Source of the DNA: Aspidapion aeneum
Lineage: Eukaryota > Arthropoda > Insecta > Coleoptera > Brentidae
Assembly: GCA_963576565.1 (NCBI GenBank)
Contig: OY755039.1
Location: forward strand, 29,526,602-29,590,601
DNA: 64,000 nt
Direction: 5' to 3'
In this document: positions 43,612 through 59,100 of the stretch, one piece after another
How positions within the stretch are numbered: position 1 is the stretch's first letter
How the letters are laid out: each line of letters begins with the position of its first letter
The notes under the pieces: generated by a model
The model's database searches: none
Seen by the model: only the letters and a program-made list of their open reading frames with translations
What the model was told of the DNA's origin: nothing
Program-made: the position numbers and the translations under genes

Positions 43612-46600
43612 CTTTTTGGAAAGGCCAAAAATGCTTTTTAAAATCAGTATATTGATTTAAAAAATTGTTTTTATTTTTATTAATAAAAAAAAACCTTGTG
43701 CCCACAAAGTATATTATATATTGGGCGACTGTACAATCAATTCCACATAGAAGATTTTAAAATCGTGTTTTATTAATCAGGGATATTGTGTAGATTATAA
43801 AAAAAACCAATTAAATTTTTTTTTTCTTGAAACCTCGAATAAAACAAGCTGTGCCCAAAAACATCGAAATTGGGACCGCAAATGATTGGTGAAAAACTTT
43901 TGCAAATAACTTGCAAGTGTATATGAGGCTTTATTTTATAGTGGTTAGTAATTTTTTATTTAATATTTAAAATTAATTTTATATTATTATTTTTAAGAAC
44001 CAACTTTGCAATTAATAGTTGTATGTGAAAATTGTTTTAATTTAGCTCAGAGTAACATTTTTATTATAATAAAAAAAACTTTTTTTTAACAGGCTTAGAC
44101 ATTTTCTTCTCCCGGGTTTATTTTATGTAAGGGTTTTAGAGAAAACTGAAGAAATGGTTTGCTAAAGACGTATTTCTGAAAAATCAAAATGGAATGTAAA
44201 ATTTTGGGAGAAAATAGTACTCCTTAAATTGATAAAAAAAGTTTTAGGTTCTAAACTAACCTTTTTCAAAGCAGAAATTACCATTATACAAATTTTTCTC
44301 TTTGTTTTTGCCGCGCTAAAGGTTCAGGGGGGTTATTGAGTTTTGAGGTTATGTAAAAAATGACATTTACAAAAGTTTTAGATATTTTCATGGCCTATGT
44401 TTTCTGTATGTCATTTTTTTGGCCGATGTCAGCTTTCGCCGGAAATCGCCGTAATATGATTCCCTGCCCCTTTTTACCCCCCCAAACCAAACCCGCAACG
44501 CCCCTGCTCACGCATTTATTTTTTTTAACTTTGTTTTTCGCCGCTCTACAATTTCCAATGCTTCAAGTCCTGTTAATAATTTTCTTTCTCTCAAAGTGTA
44601 ATTTGCCTGGTCTATAATAAATTGTTTTTGTTACGATTTTAAAGGATTTGGATAATATTTGAGTTTTAAAGTAGTAAAAAATGAGAAATATTGTTCAAAA
44701 CTGTTGCAATGCCTTATTACGATAGCTTTTAACCTTTTTAATTTTCCTTTTAAAATTAATAAATTTCTATTTCTTATCAATTTGTGCTTGGGAGATGGAT
44801 TAAGAGTTTTTTTTTAAAGAACTTCTCTAGAAGTTCTATCAGTTTGCCAAATTCCAGCTTTCTATCTCCTCTGAAAGTGAAGAATAATATTTTTACCTAA
44901 CGTAGCATGTATCGTGGAGGGAAATAAATTAACATTTTGAGATTCTTAAATTTTTCCCATTAGTTCAGCTCTCAGCTCCCTAGCCTTACTAGAAGTAGGC
45001 AATGTTACTTTTTTATAAATTTACATGTATAGGGGAGGGAAGTAAAATAAAATGTTGGGGCTTTTAAATTTTTTCCAAGTGTTTGGTCATAACTTCTATT
45101 AGTCAGCCAAATTTCAGCTTTGTAGCTTATTTGGAAGTACAGTAAAATTTTAATAATCTATACATGAGTGAGTGACAAATTCGTCGTTTTTGAAAAACCT
45201 ACTGCTTTATGGTCGATAAGTCGATAAAACATGAAGGTATTGTTAACTCTATCAAATTCTACGACTGTGAAAAGTTTAGTTTTGTAGCTCATTCCGAACT
45301 AGAGTTATAGATAGGTCAAATATGGGCTGAAATGTTTGAAGAAAAAAGTAATACAGCAGTGTGCGTGAACTTGGCTTGACTTCCCAAGTCTCGAAATATT
45401 TAGTTTTAATATAAAAAAATTAGTTTTGTATTTCGCATTAAAAGTAGTTAACAATCGATGTATAGAGCTAAGTAATTTTCGAGTCTTAGTTTCTTTTTGA
45501 TTTTATTTGGCGACAGGATTCTTATGGCAGCATCAGTTCCTTCATGGCTGTGCATGTACGAGCAGTTTCTTAGTTTCTAAAAAAAAATAATTAATTGATG
45601 AAAAAAGACTCTCTTCTTTTTTCGATGTGTTTTTGACTAGATACGTATTGTTTAGTTTTGAAGTCTCTTTGGGGTGTAAATTTAACTTTCATTTTATTAA
45701 TAGTTTTAAGTTGCGATTATTTGAGTTTTATTTAATTTTATAACTTTTTCCTTAAAATATCGCGTTTATAGCTTGGAGCAAGCTCTTGTTAGTAGTGCGC
45801 GGTAGTGTTTAAATCGCGCACACAAATTCGCCGGTTTACCAACCGCCGCCCTGAGAATTGAATTGCAGTAGATTCCCTAAACGAGCGGTCTATTCTCTTA
45901 AAAACGATTGACGAGTACATAACACATGTCGATGGTGGAATGGCACAGGTGAGTGAGGTCCACGTTTTTTTCGTATTATTAATCTCTTATACCTACTTAT
46001 AAAACCCCCTATGGGATTATTACTTTTCACTTATAGCGAATAATTTTTATATTACACCCCATAAACACGTATTAGTTGTGAAAAACATGATATCTCCCTC
46101 AAATCTTCACTTTTTAGCCAAACTTACAGTTTTTCACTAAAATAAGCCATAATACGTTTCTATAAGGCTAAAATAATCCAAAAAATCTTCTAAAAATGCC
46201 TACTCTATTGACATTTAAATTGACTTTACCTGGCCTGGTTAGACAAGGTTGGTTAGTTTAGGTTGGGATAGGTTAGAGACCCTGTATGCTAGACATATTT
46301 TAAAGAAATAGAGACGCGGCAAACCCATTAAAGTCACTCAGACTCACATTTTAGGTGTATTTTGGCCTATTTGGTGTATTTTGGGGTGTATTTTGACCTA
46401 TCTTAGCAATATTGTCGTGATGTCTGTCTATGTGTATGTGTGTATATTATTTGTGTCCGTAACACGATAGGTCCTAAACCGCCGAACCGATTTTCATAAA
46501 ATTTTCAGGTGTTCGACACTCTAACGAGCTGATTAGATTTTGGTCAAAATCCATTAATGATAATGACAGTTTTAAAATTTAAATTAAAATTTTTTAAAAA

Positions 46601-49600
46601 TGCTAACTTTTTAACGGACCATCGTATCAATATGCGGTTTTCGGAATGTAGTATTTTATTTTGCTCAATAATTTATTCGTAACCGCTTTATTTTCTGAGA
46701 TATTTACACAAACTGTTTTTAAGGTTATATATCATGGCTTCACTTGAAGTGTGAGAATAAGCTAGCTAGGAAGGTATCAGATCTGTCACGCATCCATTTA
46801 TTTGCCGTTTCACTAAAAGAATTTGTGTTGTTTATAGACCAGTAACTTTAATAACGAATTTCACAAAAGTCATAGAAAAAATTGTCAAAAAAAGATTAAA
46901 TGAGTATCTTGAAAACACAAAAACTTTATCGGATAACCAGTTTGGCTTTAGGAAACAGAAATCCACAGAAGATGCCATAGAATGTCTGTCTACACACGTT
47001 TATAAAAACTTAGAAAGTAGAAAACCATCATTAGCTGTATTTCTAGATTTATCAAAAGCGTTTGATACTGTTGGACACAAACAACTACTCAACGAACTAG
47101 ACAATATAGGAATAAAAGGAATAGCACACAAACTATTTAAAGAATATCTAGAAGAAAGAACTCAGACAGTTAACTTACAAGATGAATCTAGCGATCCTAA
47201 AACAATAGAAATCGGCGTTCCACAGGAACTGTTCTTGGTCCAATTTTGTTTAATATCTATCTTAGTCGACTTTTTGATATAGATATAGACGGTGAAGTGA
47301 TTAGCTTTGCAGATGACACGGCTATCTATTTCACTGCGGACAAGTGGGAAAACCTAAAATCTAAAGCTCAAAGAGAAACAGACAAAATTATACATTTTCT
47401 CAACCAAATGAACTTAACTGTTAATTTTACAAAAACGTTTTTCTTACCATTTACGTCTTACACCAATAACTTACCAATATATAATGAACTCAACCTATAC
47501 AGGGTGTCCCATTAAGGATGGCAGCCGGATTTATCTCAGATACTAGTACAGCTACGATTTCGGGGAAAAAAAATACAAAATCGGGCCTTGTGAATTCACC
47601 TAAAATATTTTTGTTTCTGTAGATCCCCGCTAGGGGGCAGTAATAACACATACCAACTATAAAAATTGAATTTTATGACAAAACTCTATGTTAAACATAC
47701 ACAAATTTTAGCATATTCGTATTCCCTGAAAAATTCTGCATAATTTGAACTTCTCACTTGTACCTCTTTCTCACTTCCCCACATGGATGGAATGAAAATG
47801 TCACTTTTTATTTAAAAAATAATTATTTCTACGTGGTAACTAAACCGATTCTTATTATTTATTTGACTCATTAAGAAAACCCCAAAAAATGCAAATATTC
47901 TTGATTTACCAAACCAAAAAACTTAAATTTCTTTTAAAATTTAGATACAAACCCATCAATATTTTTACTTGAAGTTGTCAAGCGATATTCATTTAAGATA
48001 TTACTGAAATCCGCATGTCAAAATTTGACTTAGTTTTGAAGATATTTAAAAAATAGTTTTGTTTGTGTATTATGTTGCGAGACGAGACCTTATTTTGTTA
48101 TTTGTCTGTGTCACACCTGTTATAATTTTTGGACAATTTAATGTTTATTGAAGTTTTATAATTATTTATGTCAAAAACAAATTATAAAACTCAATAAACC
48201 ATTGACTTCTAATACAACTCAATGCAATAAACAATAAATTGTCCAAAAATTATAACAGGTGCGACACATGCAAATAACAAAATAAGGTCTCGTCTCACCA
48301 CATAATACACAAACAAAACTATTTTTTAAATATCTTCAAAACTAAGTCAAATTTTGACTTGCGGATTTGAGTAGTATCTTAAATGAATATCGCTTGACAA
48401 CTTCAAGTAAAAATATTAATGGGTTTGTATCTGAATTTTTTTAGAAATTTAAGATTTTTGGTTTGGTACTTTTAAAAAATTTCCTCTTTCAAAAATATTT
48501 TAACTTAAACAAAAAATCAAGAATATTTGCATTTTTTAGGGTTTTCCTAATAAGTCAAATAAATAATAAGAGTCGGTTTAGTTACCACGTAAAAGTAATT
48601 ATTTTTTAAATAAAAAGTGACATTTTCATTCCATCCATGTGGGGAAGTGAGAAAGAGGTACAAGCGAGAGATCCAGATTATGTGGAATTTTTCAAAGAAT
48701 GTGAATATGGTAAAATTTGTGTATGTTTATCATAGAGTTTTGTCAATTTTTAAAGTCGGGAGATGTTATTACTGCCCCCTAGCGGGGAGCTACAGAAACA
48801 AAGATATTTTAGGTGAATTCACAAGCCCGATTTTGTTATATAAAATTTTTTCCCGAAGTCGTAGCTCTACTAGTATGTGAGATAAATCCGGCTGCCATCC
48901 TTAATGGGACACCCTGTATAATAAACTAAACTGTGACTGTTTACCAATAACAATTATAAAAACGCTAAAAATAAAATATCTTGGTATTTTTAGTGATGCA
49001 CATCTTCGATGGGATGAACACATAAATATGTAACCAACAAAATCAGATCCTTATTGCATAAATTTAAACATTTAAGATCATTTTTTAAAATAAAACAGTT
49101 AAAGGTTTTATATCAAGCTCTTGTTGAACCACACTTAACATATGGTATTTTGGCTTGGGGGGAACAACAAACAATCATCTAGACAGCTTGGAAAAAATTC
49201 AGAAATGGTGCATTAAAATAATTTTTAATAAACCATATCGTTTCTCGTCTGAATTGTTGTTTGAAGAGACAAAATTTTTTGACATTAGGAAACATTTTAT
49301 TTATGCTTTAACCGTAAGACAACATAAATTTAAGTCCAATTTAGTTGAAAGAGAACACAACTACAACACCCGAAAACGTGAAATAATTTACAGAATCCCT
49401 AAAGTAGAAAAAACAATAACTCAAAAAGTTATTACTACTTAGGTCCCAAAATATATATTACACTTCCTAAAAATATTTTGAACATAAAATCTTTAAAAAA
49501 GTTTAAGCAAACAATTAAGGAATGGTTAACAACAATAGCTAGAAATGTTATACATAGTTGGATTCCATAAAAATAAAATTAAAAAAAATATATATATATA

Positions 49601-50069
49601 ATACAATATTACAAGAATAAACAAAAAAATATGAAGAATTAAAACTTTATTACCCGATTAATACATTTTGCTCACGATTATGAAAACTTATTCTCGATTA
49701 TGACACCTTACTCTCGATTATAACACTTTCTCTCAATTATGACACTTACTCTCGACTATAACAATTTTATCCGATCAGAGATTTTCCAAAATTAACTAGG
49801 TTTATTTATATGAGTAATTAATTATAAGTACCTAGCTCTAAAGGTTATTTAATAGTGGATAATATCTCTAAAACTTATTCAATAGTTAATAATAGTTTTT
49901 TTTAGATATATATTAAATATAGTTATAAGACTCACTTAAAGTAAATATATTGTTTCATAGGCAAACAAGCTTCTCAGAGCTTTAAATTGCTTGAAATATT
50001 TATTTACAGGTTCTAAGGGGGTTCGGTTCGGTTTGTAATTTTTGTACATTTAAAGATGCTGAAAATAAA

Positions 50070-50105
<36 letters not shown>

Positions 50106-53100
50106 GCAAACATGTTTGTCCGTCACCGTAAATGTCTCAAAAATCGTTTATTTTTATTTGCCGACGCTTATGAATTAACAAGGAGGGAAGGTGCGTCTCT
50201 CTCTAAACACGGCTAGAGTATAGAGGACTGATATTTGCCTACTTTGATTTTGATTAAAATAAATTTGACTTGAATAATTTGGTCGCGTTTCTATTTCTTT
50301 AAAATATGTCATACATACAGGGTCTCTAGGATAGGATTGGTTGGTTACCTTAAATTCTTTGAGTTCCTTCAATTGATAAATTTCATGTAAAATCTTCTCT
50401 TCTTCCCAGCATAAATGACACAAAAACGTCGCATACTCCTTATGCCAGTAGTCTCCTTTGGAAGCAAAAAGTAATGTTAAAGTTTTAAGAGTAGCATGAT
50501 AAATCACCTAAAGGTGATCCGTGGTAGCATTCATTTAGATATACAGGGTGTCCCAGATAAAGATAACCATATGGGGATTTTGGAAACGGTTAGAGATACA
50601 ATTTTGTTTAAACGAAACGCTATTCCAAGCTCAATCAGAATTAAAATTTTCAAAATATTAAGCAAAAAAATCATACGGGAAATTTGAGCTTTGCAAACTT
50701 TCGCACCAATGTTACACTTGCGTTTAAGCCACAATGTGAAGCTACCTGGCAAGCGTAGAAAAACAACGAAACTAAACTTTAACAGGATGAATGACGATAT
50801 ATCACACCAAATTTTTTTTGTGAGTTGACCGTTTTGTTTAGGAATAAAATAATTTAAAAAATGTAAAATTTAGTACCCGTAAATTAAAAATCAAACAAGT
50901 TTTCGTGGCTAATCGGGTAAAAAAATAAGGGTTTTTTTTGTTTCTTTAGTATTTTTCCGTGGGTAGCTCAAAAGCTTAACCTCACGGGGGTCCAAGATCT
51001 AATGGACACCTAATAAGTGTTGACAGTTAACTGTTTCGTCCTTATGGGACTCCTCATATCACTACTTGGTCAATGTAACACCCTTGCTAAATTAAGTATA
51101 CAGTTTTGTTTCACACCTTACATTTTTAGTGAGAAAACAAAATCCTATACCCCCACAATTTTCGAGATAATAATTGAAAAACAACTTTCCGATCACATTG
51201 ATAAACATCTCTTGTTGCACGAGAACCAGTATGGTTTCAGAAAAAACGGTTCAACGACTGAGCAATCCTGAAGATTGTGGGTGATGCTGTCGAAGGGCTG
51301 GATAGAAAACAGCACACAAGGCTTAGCCTGTGTGACCTCTCCAAGCAGGCCTTCGACTGCATCAGCCATGATATTCTACTTCAAAAGCTACAGTACTATG
51401 GTGTCGATGATTTGACACTTCAACTCTTTCAACAATACCTAAGTAAAGCCATACAATGTGTATATCTAAACGGAGAACTCTCTGAGCTTAGGGAGGTCCA
51501 TAGCGGTGTACCCCAAGGCTCAGTATTAGGGCCTTTATTATTCTGTTATATAACTTTTTAGATAATGAATGTGTTAATTTTGCAGATGATACCACATTGA
51601 AAGCAACTGACCCAAATATAGACATACTTGAGCAGACTTCACAAACACTACAACTTAAAGCACAAGGCTGGTTTACATGCAATAAATTGATATTAAATGA
51701 GGAAAAAACCTAACACTTAACAATTTCGTCAAATAGAAGTCTAACAAATGGTAACTCTGTAAAAATACTTGGTATAACTGTAGATGACGCTCTCTTATGG
51801 GATCCTCATGTGTTACAGTTGAGGGGTAAACTATCAAAATCGATTTTATTAATCCGAAAGTTAAGACATTTTTTGGGTTTAGATGTCTTAAAAAAAAATA
51901 TGTACTTTGCTCTATTCCATTCCATTAATTATAGGGTGTTACTTTGGGGAAACTCAAGTAAAGCTCATAAAATATTTCTCATGCAAAAAAGAGCGGTTCG
52001 AGCACTTGAAAACAGGGGAAATAGAAAACACTGTCGACAACTTTTTGTAAAATTTAAAATTATGACACTTCCTTGTCTTTACATTTATGCAACCTTACTT
52101 GAAATACATTTCAATGTAAATAAACTTCAGTCTGGTGTCCAGAGCTGCCAGTGAAATACGTATGCCTCGACATAGGCTAACAGTTTGTCAAAAAAATTCC
52201 CTAAACTTTGAGTTATATAACCGCCTACCGGTAAATTTCATAAATCTCAACTACAAAGATTTTAAATTTGCCATAAAATGTTATTTATTAAGAAATTGTT
52301 TTTACACAATTAAACAGTTTTTGGAGAGTTTTTCAAGAGGTTTTTTCAAAATAGTTTCCTTAGTTTTAGTTTTATTCAAAGTTTTCTGTGACTTTTTACT
52401 TTTGAATGTAATTTTGTGTGTAAACAATTTGTAGTGTGCTATATATAATTGTAATTTGTAACAATTCTTTAGAAAATTTGTTTTTGTAAGATTGACGTGC
52501 TGTAATTTTCATAAAACAGGCAATAAATGATCTAATCTAATCTAATCTAATCTAAACAAGATGATTTTGTTTTCTTACTAGAAATGTAAAGTGAGAGACA
52601 AAACCGTAAACTTAATTTAGCAAGGGTGTTACATTGACCAAGCAGTGTTCTGAGAAGTCCCATAAGGACGAAACAGTTAACTGTCAACACTTATTAAGTT
52701 AAGCTTTCGAGCTACCCACGGAAAAATACGAGAGAAACCAAAAACCCTTATTTTTTACCCGATTAGCCACGAAAACTTGTTTGATTAATTTAAAAATTTC
52801 CAACATAATAGGGTGACACTACAATTTTTAAACAGTTTATTATGATATTCATTCAAATAAACTTCCTAGATGGAGTGTAAAAAATACGACAACACCCTGC
52901 AAATTGACGATAAATGTTTTAGTCTAATTAGTGACTCATGAAAATACTGTTCAATTTTTTATTTAGTAGAGTATATATTCTTACCTGCGCAAAGATTTTC
53001 GCATTTTTCGCACATGTGGTACGGCACGGGTATACATCTGGTTTCTACAGTTTGAACCATTGACGGACGTCCAAAGTTTTGCATGAATCGAGTCCGACGG

Positions 53101-56100
53101 CATTTTTTGATTTTTCTGATATCGTAGGTTGCAGGGCTAAAAACATACAGAGAGTAATGAGTAATAGAGGTGGTCAAAATAAGAAAAAAAGTTCAAATAA
53201 CATGGGGGTCAAATATTAGTTGTTGTCCATTAAATTTTTAAAAGTTTAGCAACACCACGTATTTCTAGCGAACTTTTCAAAGCCTACAGTGGGTTTAAAA
53301 GATATGCTATTATTAGGAACTTATTGGAAAAAAACCTAACTTTATTTTAGTCGACTTAATTCTGACAGATTTACAAAGAAAACTGACAGCTGACCTCTCA
53401 ATATTGAGATATGAAAGTCAAATTTAAAAATAAAGTAGCTAACGTTCATTTAATAAATACAGACACTAAGAAATTCGATTCTTAAATACACAAAGGCCGA
53501 ATTTTGAAAGAAAGCAGCTGCTTTTTATATGTAAATCTGTCACAATACGGTCGATTTTAAAATAAGATAGAGTTTATTCCAATAAGTCTATTTCACCAGT
53601 ATTTACTAAGACCTTAAGACTTAGCATTGACAGACAGGTCAAATAACTGCAAAGATTTGGTTCACCCTAATGTGTAATATGATAGTAAGCATTTCTCAGT
53701 GAGTTTCATCTCATATAAATTCAAATTAACTTTAGAAATAAGGAAAAACCACATAAAATTTTTATAATTTAATGTCGATTTTTGGAAATTTAGTCCGTGT
53801 AGTCGTAGGATTCCGGTTAAAAATGGTCTCAAATTGTAGTACCACCCCCTGAGGGGTGCTTTAAAGTTCGAAACATAATAGAAATAATCCATGATTGACA
53901 AAAAAACTTATATACAAAAATATTAGTTTCGTTCCATCAAAGCGTGGGACGGTTATAAAACGGTACGAAAAATCCTGTTTGCGTTCCAGGTCAACGTTGT
54001 ACTGTTTTCCGTTCCATCAAGCAACCTAAACTGGTTTCGGACTCTTCTGAAATACAAGGATTGCAGACAGGCGCAGTAGAACGCGCGGAAAAATTGTATG
54101 TAAAACACACACATTTCTAGTTTACATCACCTGAGATAAAAATATACCATAAAATTACATTAAATTTACATTTGTCTAAGAAAATTCAAAAAACAGTAAA
54201 TAACCCAAAAAATTAAAATTTTTGTCAAAATAAATTGTAAATATACAAATATTTTTTAAATTTCCAAAAAAAATTGTGCAACATCTTGATTGTTGATTTT
54301 TTTGCAAGAGCCTCTTAATTTTTATTACTACGGGACTGCGGAATGCTGTAGGTATACCACATGGAAAAAAGCTATACTGACCATAGGGTAGCCTGCTTAG
54401 AAAAAGAAAAACTAGTTTTGAGGGTGATAGAGGTGTTGATTTTCGTTACTTTTGAGTACTCGTTACTAATCGTAACTCGACTTCTAAGTAATAATTTTAT
54501 ATATTCGTTACTATCGTTACTTCGATTACTTTAATAGTATTTAATTCAATCATTCAATTAGTGCAAAATTCTCGGACTGCCATTAATTTGAAGATCATTT
54601 ACTTGTAGGTATATTTTTGTTTGATATTATGGAAATATTTAATTGAAATTTTCAAAATGTGGGCTAAAATTAAAAAAATAAAGGTAGGAATTACGTAAGA
54701 ACTGTCTTGTGTACAACTCTGTTTAAAAAATCTAATGCCTTACATAAATCTAAAAATAAATAAAAATAGAGACAAATACAAAAATAATCAAAGTAACGAA
54801 AGTAATCATTTAATTTTCGGATCGGTATTCGTCACTCCGTTATTTCTAAAAGGTGATTGGATAGGAATAGAAACATAAGGGTTTACCCTGATCGCAGCAA
54901 ATCCCGGTGACCTGTGAACTAAAAGTTAAAAGAAGAGGGGTAACACCGGATGTGAAACTTTACACCAGATTTGGCGGAAGAACAAACAACTTCGCTTTAA
55001 AGCATCGACATTAAGGTCATTATAACTATATACCTAACAAAGTACAAGCTACAAAATGTGATTTTCCTAACTTCTTAGAAGTATCACGATCTCTATTTCC
55101 TAAAAATTAATAAAATCACAAAAAGCTTGTGAATGTTAAGGCTTTCTATAATATGTAGGTAATTTCACATATATTTTGTAAAAATCAAATGTATATATTT
55201 AGTTTATTAGGCAGTCTGTAGTGGTTTATAGTTTGTGAATATAAATTAAATTAATGTAATTATTTTATCTGCATTTCAAAAAACTAAAATTAAAAATGTA
55301 TTATGAGAATCCTATGTAATTGTGTAATCCTTTCTGTGTGCAACTTTAATTTCGTGCTCTCGAATTCATACGTTACCTTCGATGTATCTTCACCTCCCCT
55401 TCTGAGTCATCACGCGAGGCGACGAAACCCACCCTTTCTTTTAGTCACGTGACTTTGAATTTAACCCTCTCGCATATGATCACATACCTGAAGTAAGTCG
55501 ATCTCTCATTCGAACAGCATTCGTTTTTTGGACAGTTCTTTGGTCGTTCCATCAAACCAAAACCGTTTTAAAACAGTCCTCGTACTGCATGCGCGCGCTT
55601 TGGGATTTTTCGGACCGTTCTAGGACCGTCGAAGGGCCCGATGGAACCCTGCTATTCAAAGCTAAATAATACATAGATAACTTAAAACTATATCTGTAGA
55701 TGCATTTCCGTATTAAATACATATCAATATTTAAATACTGTAAAAAGCACAAGATATATATGAGAATCACTTTTCAATTACACATTCACCAAAACAATCG
55801 ACCATCGGTTTAATCGTCGTTAACAGCGGACAGCTGACACTGTCTTACACCGTTTTTATTCGACATTTCCTAGTGACGTTTGGAGGTTTACATATGGCTA
55901 CCATTTTTAAACCAAAATATTTTGTTCTTTTTATTTATTTATAACGTTTGTGGAAATAATGTCTTTGTTACAACGAAAAAGGATAACCCATATCGCAAGT
56001 TATTCATGAACAATTTATATAAATATTAAAAACTATTGCATTCACGGGAAAAATAAGTTAAACCTTCACCCAAAATGTAGACTTTTAAACCTAGGATTGT

Positions 56101-59100
56101 AGCACTTAGCACTGTAGACCCTTTAGTAAATACTGGTGTTTATGTCTTCCTACAGACTTCCTTATTATAACAAATAATAGATTTTCGTGAATTGAATTTT
56201 TGGATTTTGGCTCATATTTTATTTGATTTTTTTCTTATTTTGACCGCTCCTATCCCATCTTAAACTGAATGACAATACTTCAAAATCACCCAATATCTAT
56301 ACTCCATATCATAATTTTTGAGATAAATTTTTGACAGTTATCAGCTGTTTACCATACTAAATAGGCGTAAGCCAACGCAAAAAAGTTGTAAAAAGTTGTC
56401 TCAAAAATAATGATATGAAATATATAGCACTACAAATCATACACGCGTAGCAGTTTTTAATAAAAATAAATATGGGTTTGCTTAAAAGTCACTTCAAACC
56501 AACAGTGAAATTAAACAACTAGACGGTCAATAATATTGCACAATATTACGGATTGCGCAATATTATTGACTGTACACAGTGTGATTGAACGAAGTATAGG
56601 TTACATAAAAATGGTTCGAAAAACTAAGTGCACATTTCGAATATAAACTCTTTCCTGACTTCAGAGCGATATTCATATAAACCCTAGCTGATCCTCTTCT
56701 CGAAATTTTATCAATTTTTTGCCATTTTTCTAGTTAGTCTAGGCGCTGGCTCCTGTCACGTGTGACCTAATATGTGCGCTCAGTTTGACTGCGGGGCATT
56801 GTTAAGCACCCATAGGTGTATAAAAAAAGTTTGGTCACGTGGTTGAACTCATGATCGTTTGGCCGCTATCCTTGAAAATGGCCGCCAAATTGATTGATTT
56901 TTTTGTTTAAGCGTATTTCCCTACCCAGTCATCCGATTTTAATTTTTAAAGGCTTGTTATACTCCTTTTTTAAAGGCAAATGAATTTTGTAATTACACAT
57001 TGTTTAATAAATCAAGTAGTCTTTGAGATATACCAAGATTATTAGTATTTCTGCTCGCAAAAGAATTAAAATAATAACCATGCTCATTTTACTGTAGCTA
57101 CAATATTATTGACATTTGTTTTTTTTGTTACATAGAAGGCTTTAAACCATTCACAGAAGAGGATATTGACTTTATGTTTTTAAAGTTCGATGAATGGTAC
57201 ACACCTAAAGAGGGTGGTCTCTAAAACTGTTCACAAGATTATACAGAAAGTGGATTTGTAGTGAAACGATGCATCGTAGCGAAAAACGTTAAGAATAATT
57301 TTTTATAGTACTTTTAATTCCGCTTCTTCTGACCATTGTCATATCTTTAACAATTTTAAAAAAAAATATCGATTTTGGAGCGAAAACATGGAATTTTTAC
57401 AAAATTGTATATTTTAGCTGGCTTGTACAGCTAACTATCAAAGCTAGGATGCTAAGTGATACATCGGAAGAAGCGAAATTAAAAGTACTATAAAAAACAA
57501 ATTTTATCGTTTTTCGCTAGGATGCATTGTTTCGCTGCAAATTCACTCTTTCTATAATATTGTGAACACTTTAAGGCAGTCTTTAGGAACTTTAAAAACA
57601 TGTAGTCGATATCCTTTTCTGTGAAAGGTATAAAGCCTTCTATGTAATAAAAAAAACCATTACTATGTCGGTTTAGAACATTTTTCTACGTTGTCCGACG
57701 CCTATTCTCCACCTCCTTCGATTCTGACAGTCAGCTTCCGTCAGGTTTTTTTGACTCATTGATTTTTGGATTGACTGTTGCCATTCCAGTTTAGGACGCC
57801 CTCTTTTTCTGCGCCCTATTGGTTGCCATTCTAGGTCCTGTTTTGGTAATCTTTCATCGCTCATCCGTTGTACATGGCCGTACCATTTCAGTTGCCTTTT
57901 AGTTATGTCATCCGTTATGCTTCCCTCGATTCCCATTCTTTCTTTTATGATCTCATTTCTTATATGATCTGTTCTAGATATTCTCATTGATCTTCTTTCA
58001 TTTTTGCTTTATATTTTTCTGTTACGCGACAAGTCTCTATTCCATACAACAGCGTGCTGTTCACCATTGTTTCATATATGTTAAATTTTACATTCTTTTT
58101 TATCTCTCTGCTCCATAAAATACTGTTAAGACAACCAATAACCTTTTTTGCTTTTACTATTCTTTTTTCCAGTTCTTTACAATCTGTTCCTGTCTTATCA
58201 AATGTGACACCCAAGTTTACATACTCATTACATGGAGATATTGTTTGTCCATTTTCTAGTTCTAATTCACTTGATTCGTTTGCAATACATAAGTACTGTG
58301 TCTTGTCCACGTTCATTGTTAACCCCCACTTTTGGTATTCTTCCGTTAACTTTCTCATCATAATACTCCATGTCTTCTTTATCATTAGCTACAATTACTT
58401 GGTCGTCAGCAAACTGTAGTGTGTATATGGTAAATCGGTCGTTAAGTTGTATTCCCAAGCCGTGTACTTTGCGTTTCCAGTTTTTTAGAGCTACTGCGAT
58501 ATATATTTTAAAAAGAATTGGAGAGATACAACATCCCTGTCTTAAACCTTTCGTTACCAGGAATTCTTTTGAAAGTCGATTTCCAATTTTAATTTTAGAT
58601 TTTGACCCTTTGTATAGTTATTTTATCGCTTTTATGTATGTATGATTGATATTAGTCTACTCTAACACTGTCCATAATTTTTCTACTGAAACGGTATCAT
58701 ATGCTTTTTGTAGGTCAACAATGTGTCTCTATATTTCTGGCGCTCCTTTTCTCAATGACTTGTTTAAGACAAAAAACATTATCACTACAAGATCTGCCTG
58801 CACGAAACCCACCCAGAAGAAGAGCAAACTTCTTCTTGTTCATGAAAATCATTCTCTATTAGATCTCTAAGAATCCTACCGTACAATCTACTTAGAGTAC
58901 TGGTTACTGAAATTCCTCTGTAATTGTTGCAATCCAGCTTGTTTCCTTTTTTATGTATTGAGGATATGAATGCAACTTTCCAATCATCAGGTACTGGATG
59001 TCCGTTTATGCATTGATTGATAATATATGTGAGATTTTCGAGTAGTTTCTCTGATCCATATTTGAGCATTTCAGCATATATTCCCCAGGTCCGCTAGCTT

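Noticed and set aside
44360..44617. Hydrophobic 85-codon frame that could be taken for a membrane protein.
   Set aside because: T-rich DNA gives Phe/Leu runs by composition; no conserved motif and no gene context.
45926..45948. Plus-strand ATG TCG ATG ... CACAG|GTGAGT resembling a first coding exon in a GC-richer patch.
   Set aside because: Only seven codons, no downstream partner exon on the plus strand, and it lies inside an intron of the minus-strand gene.
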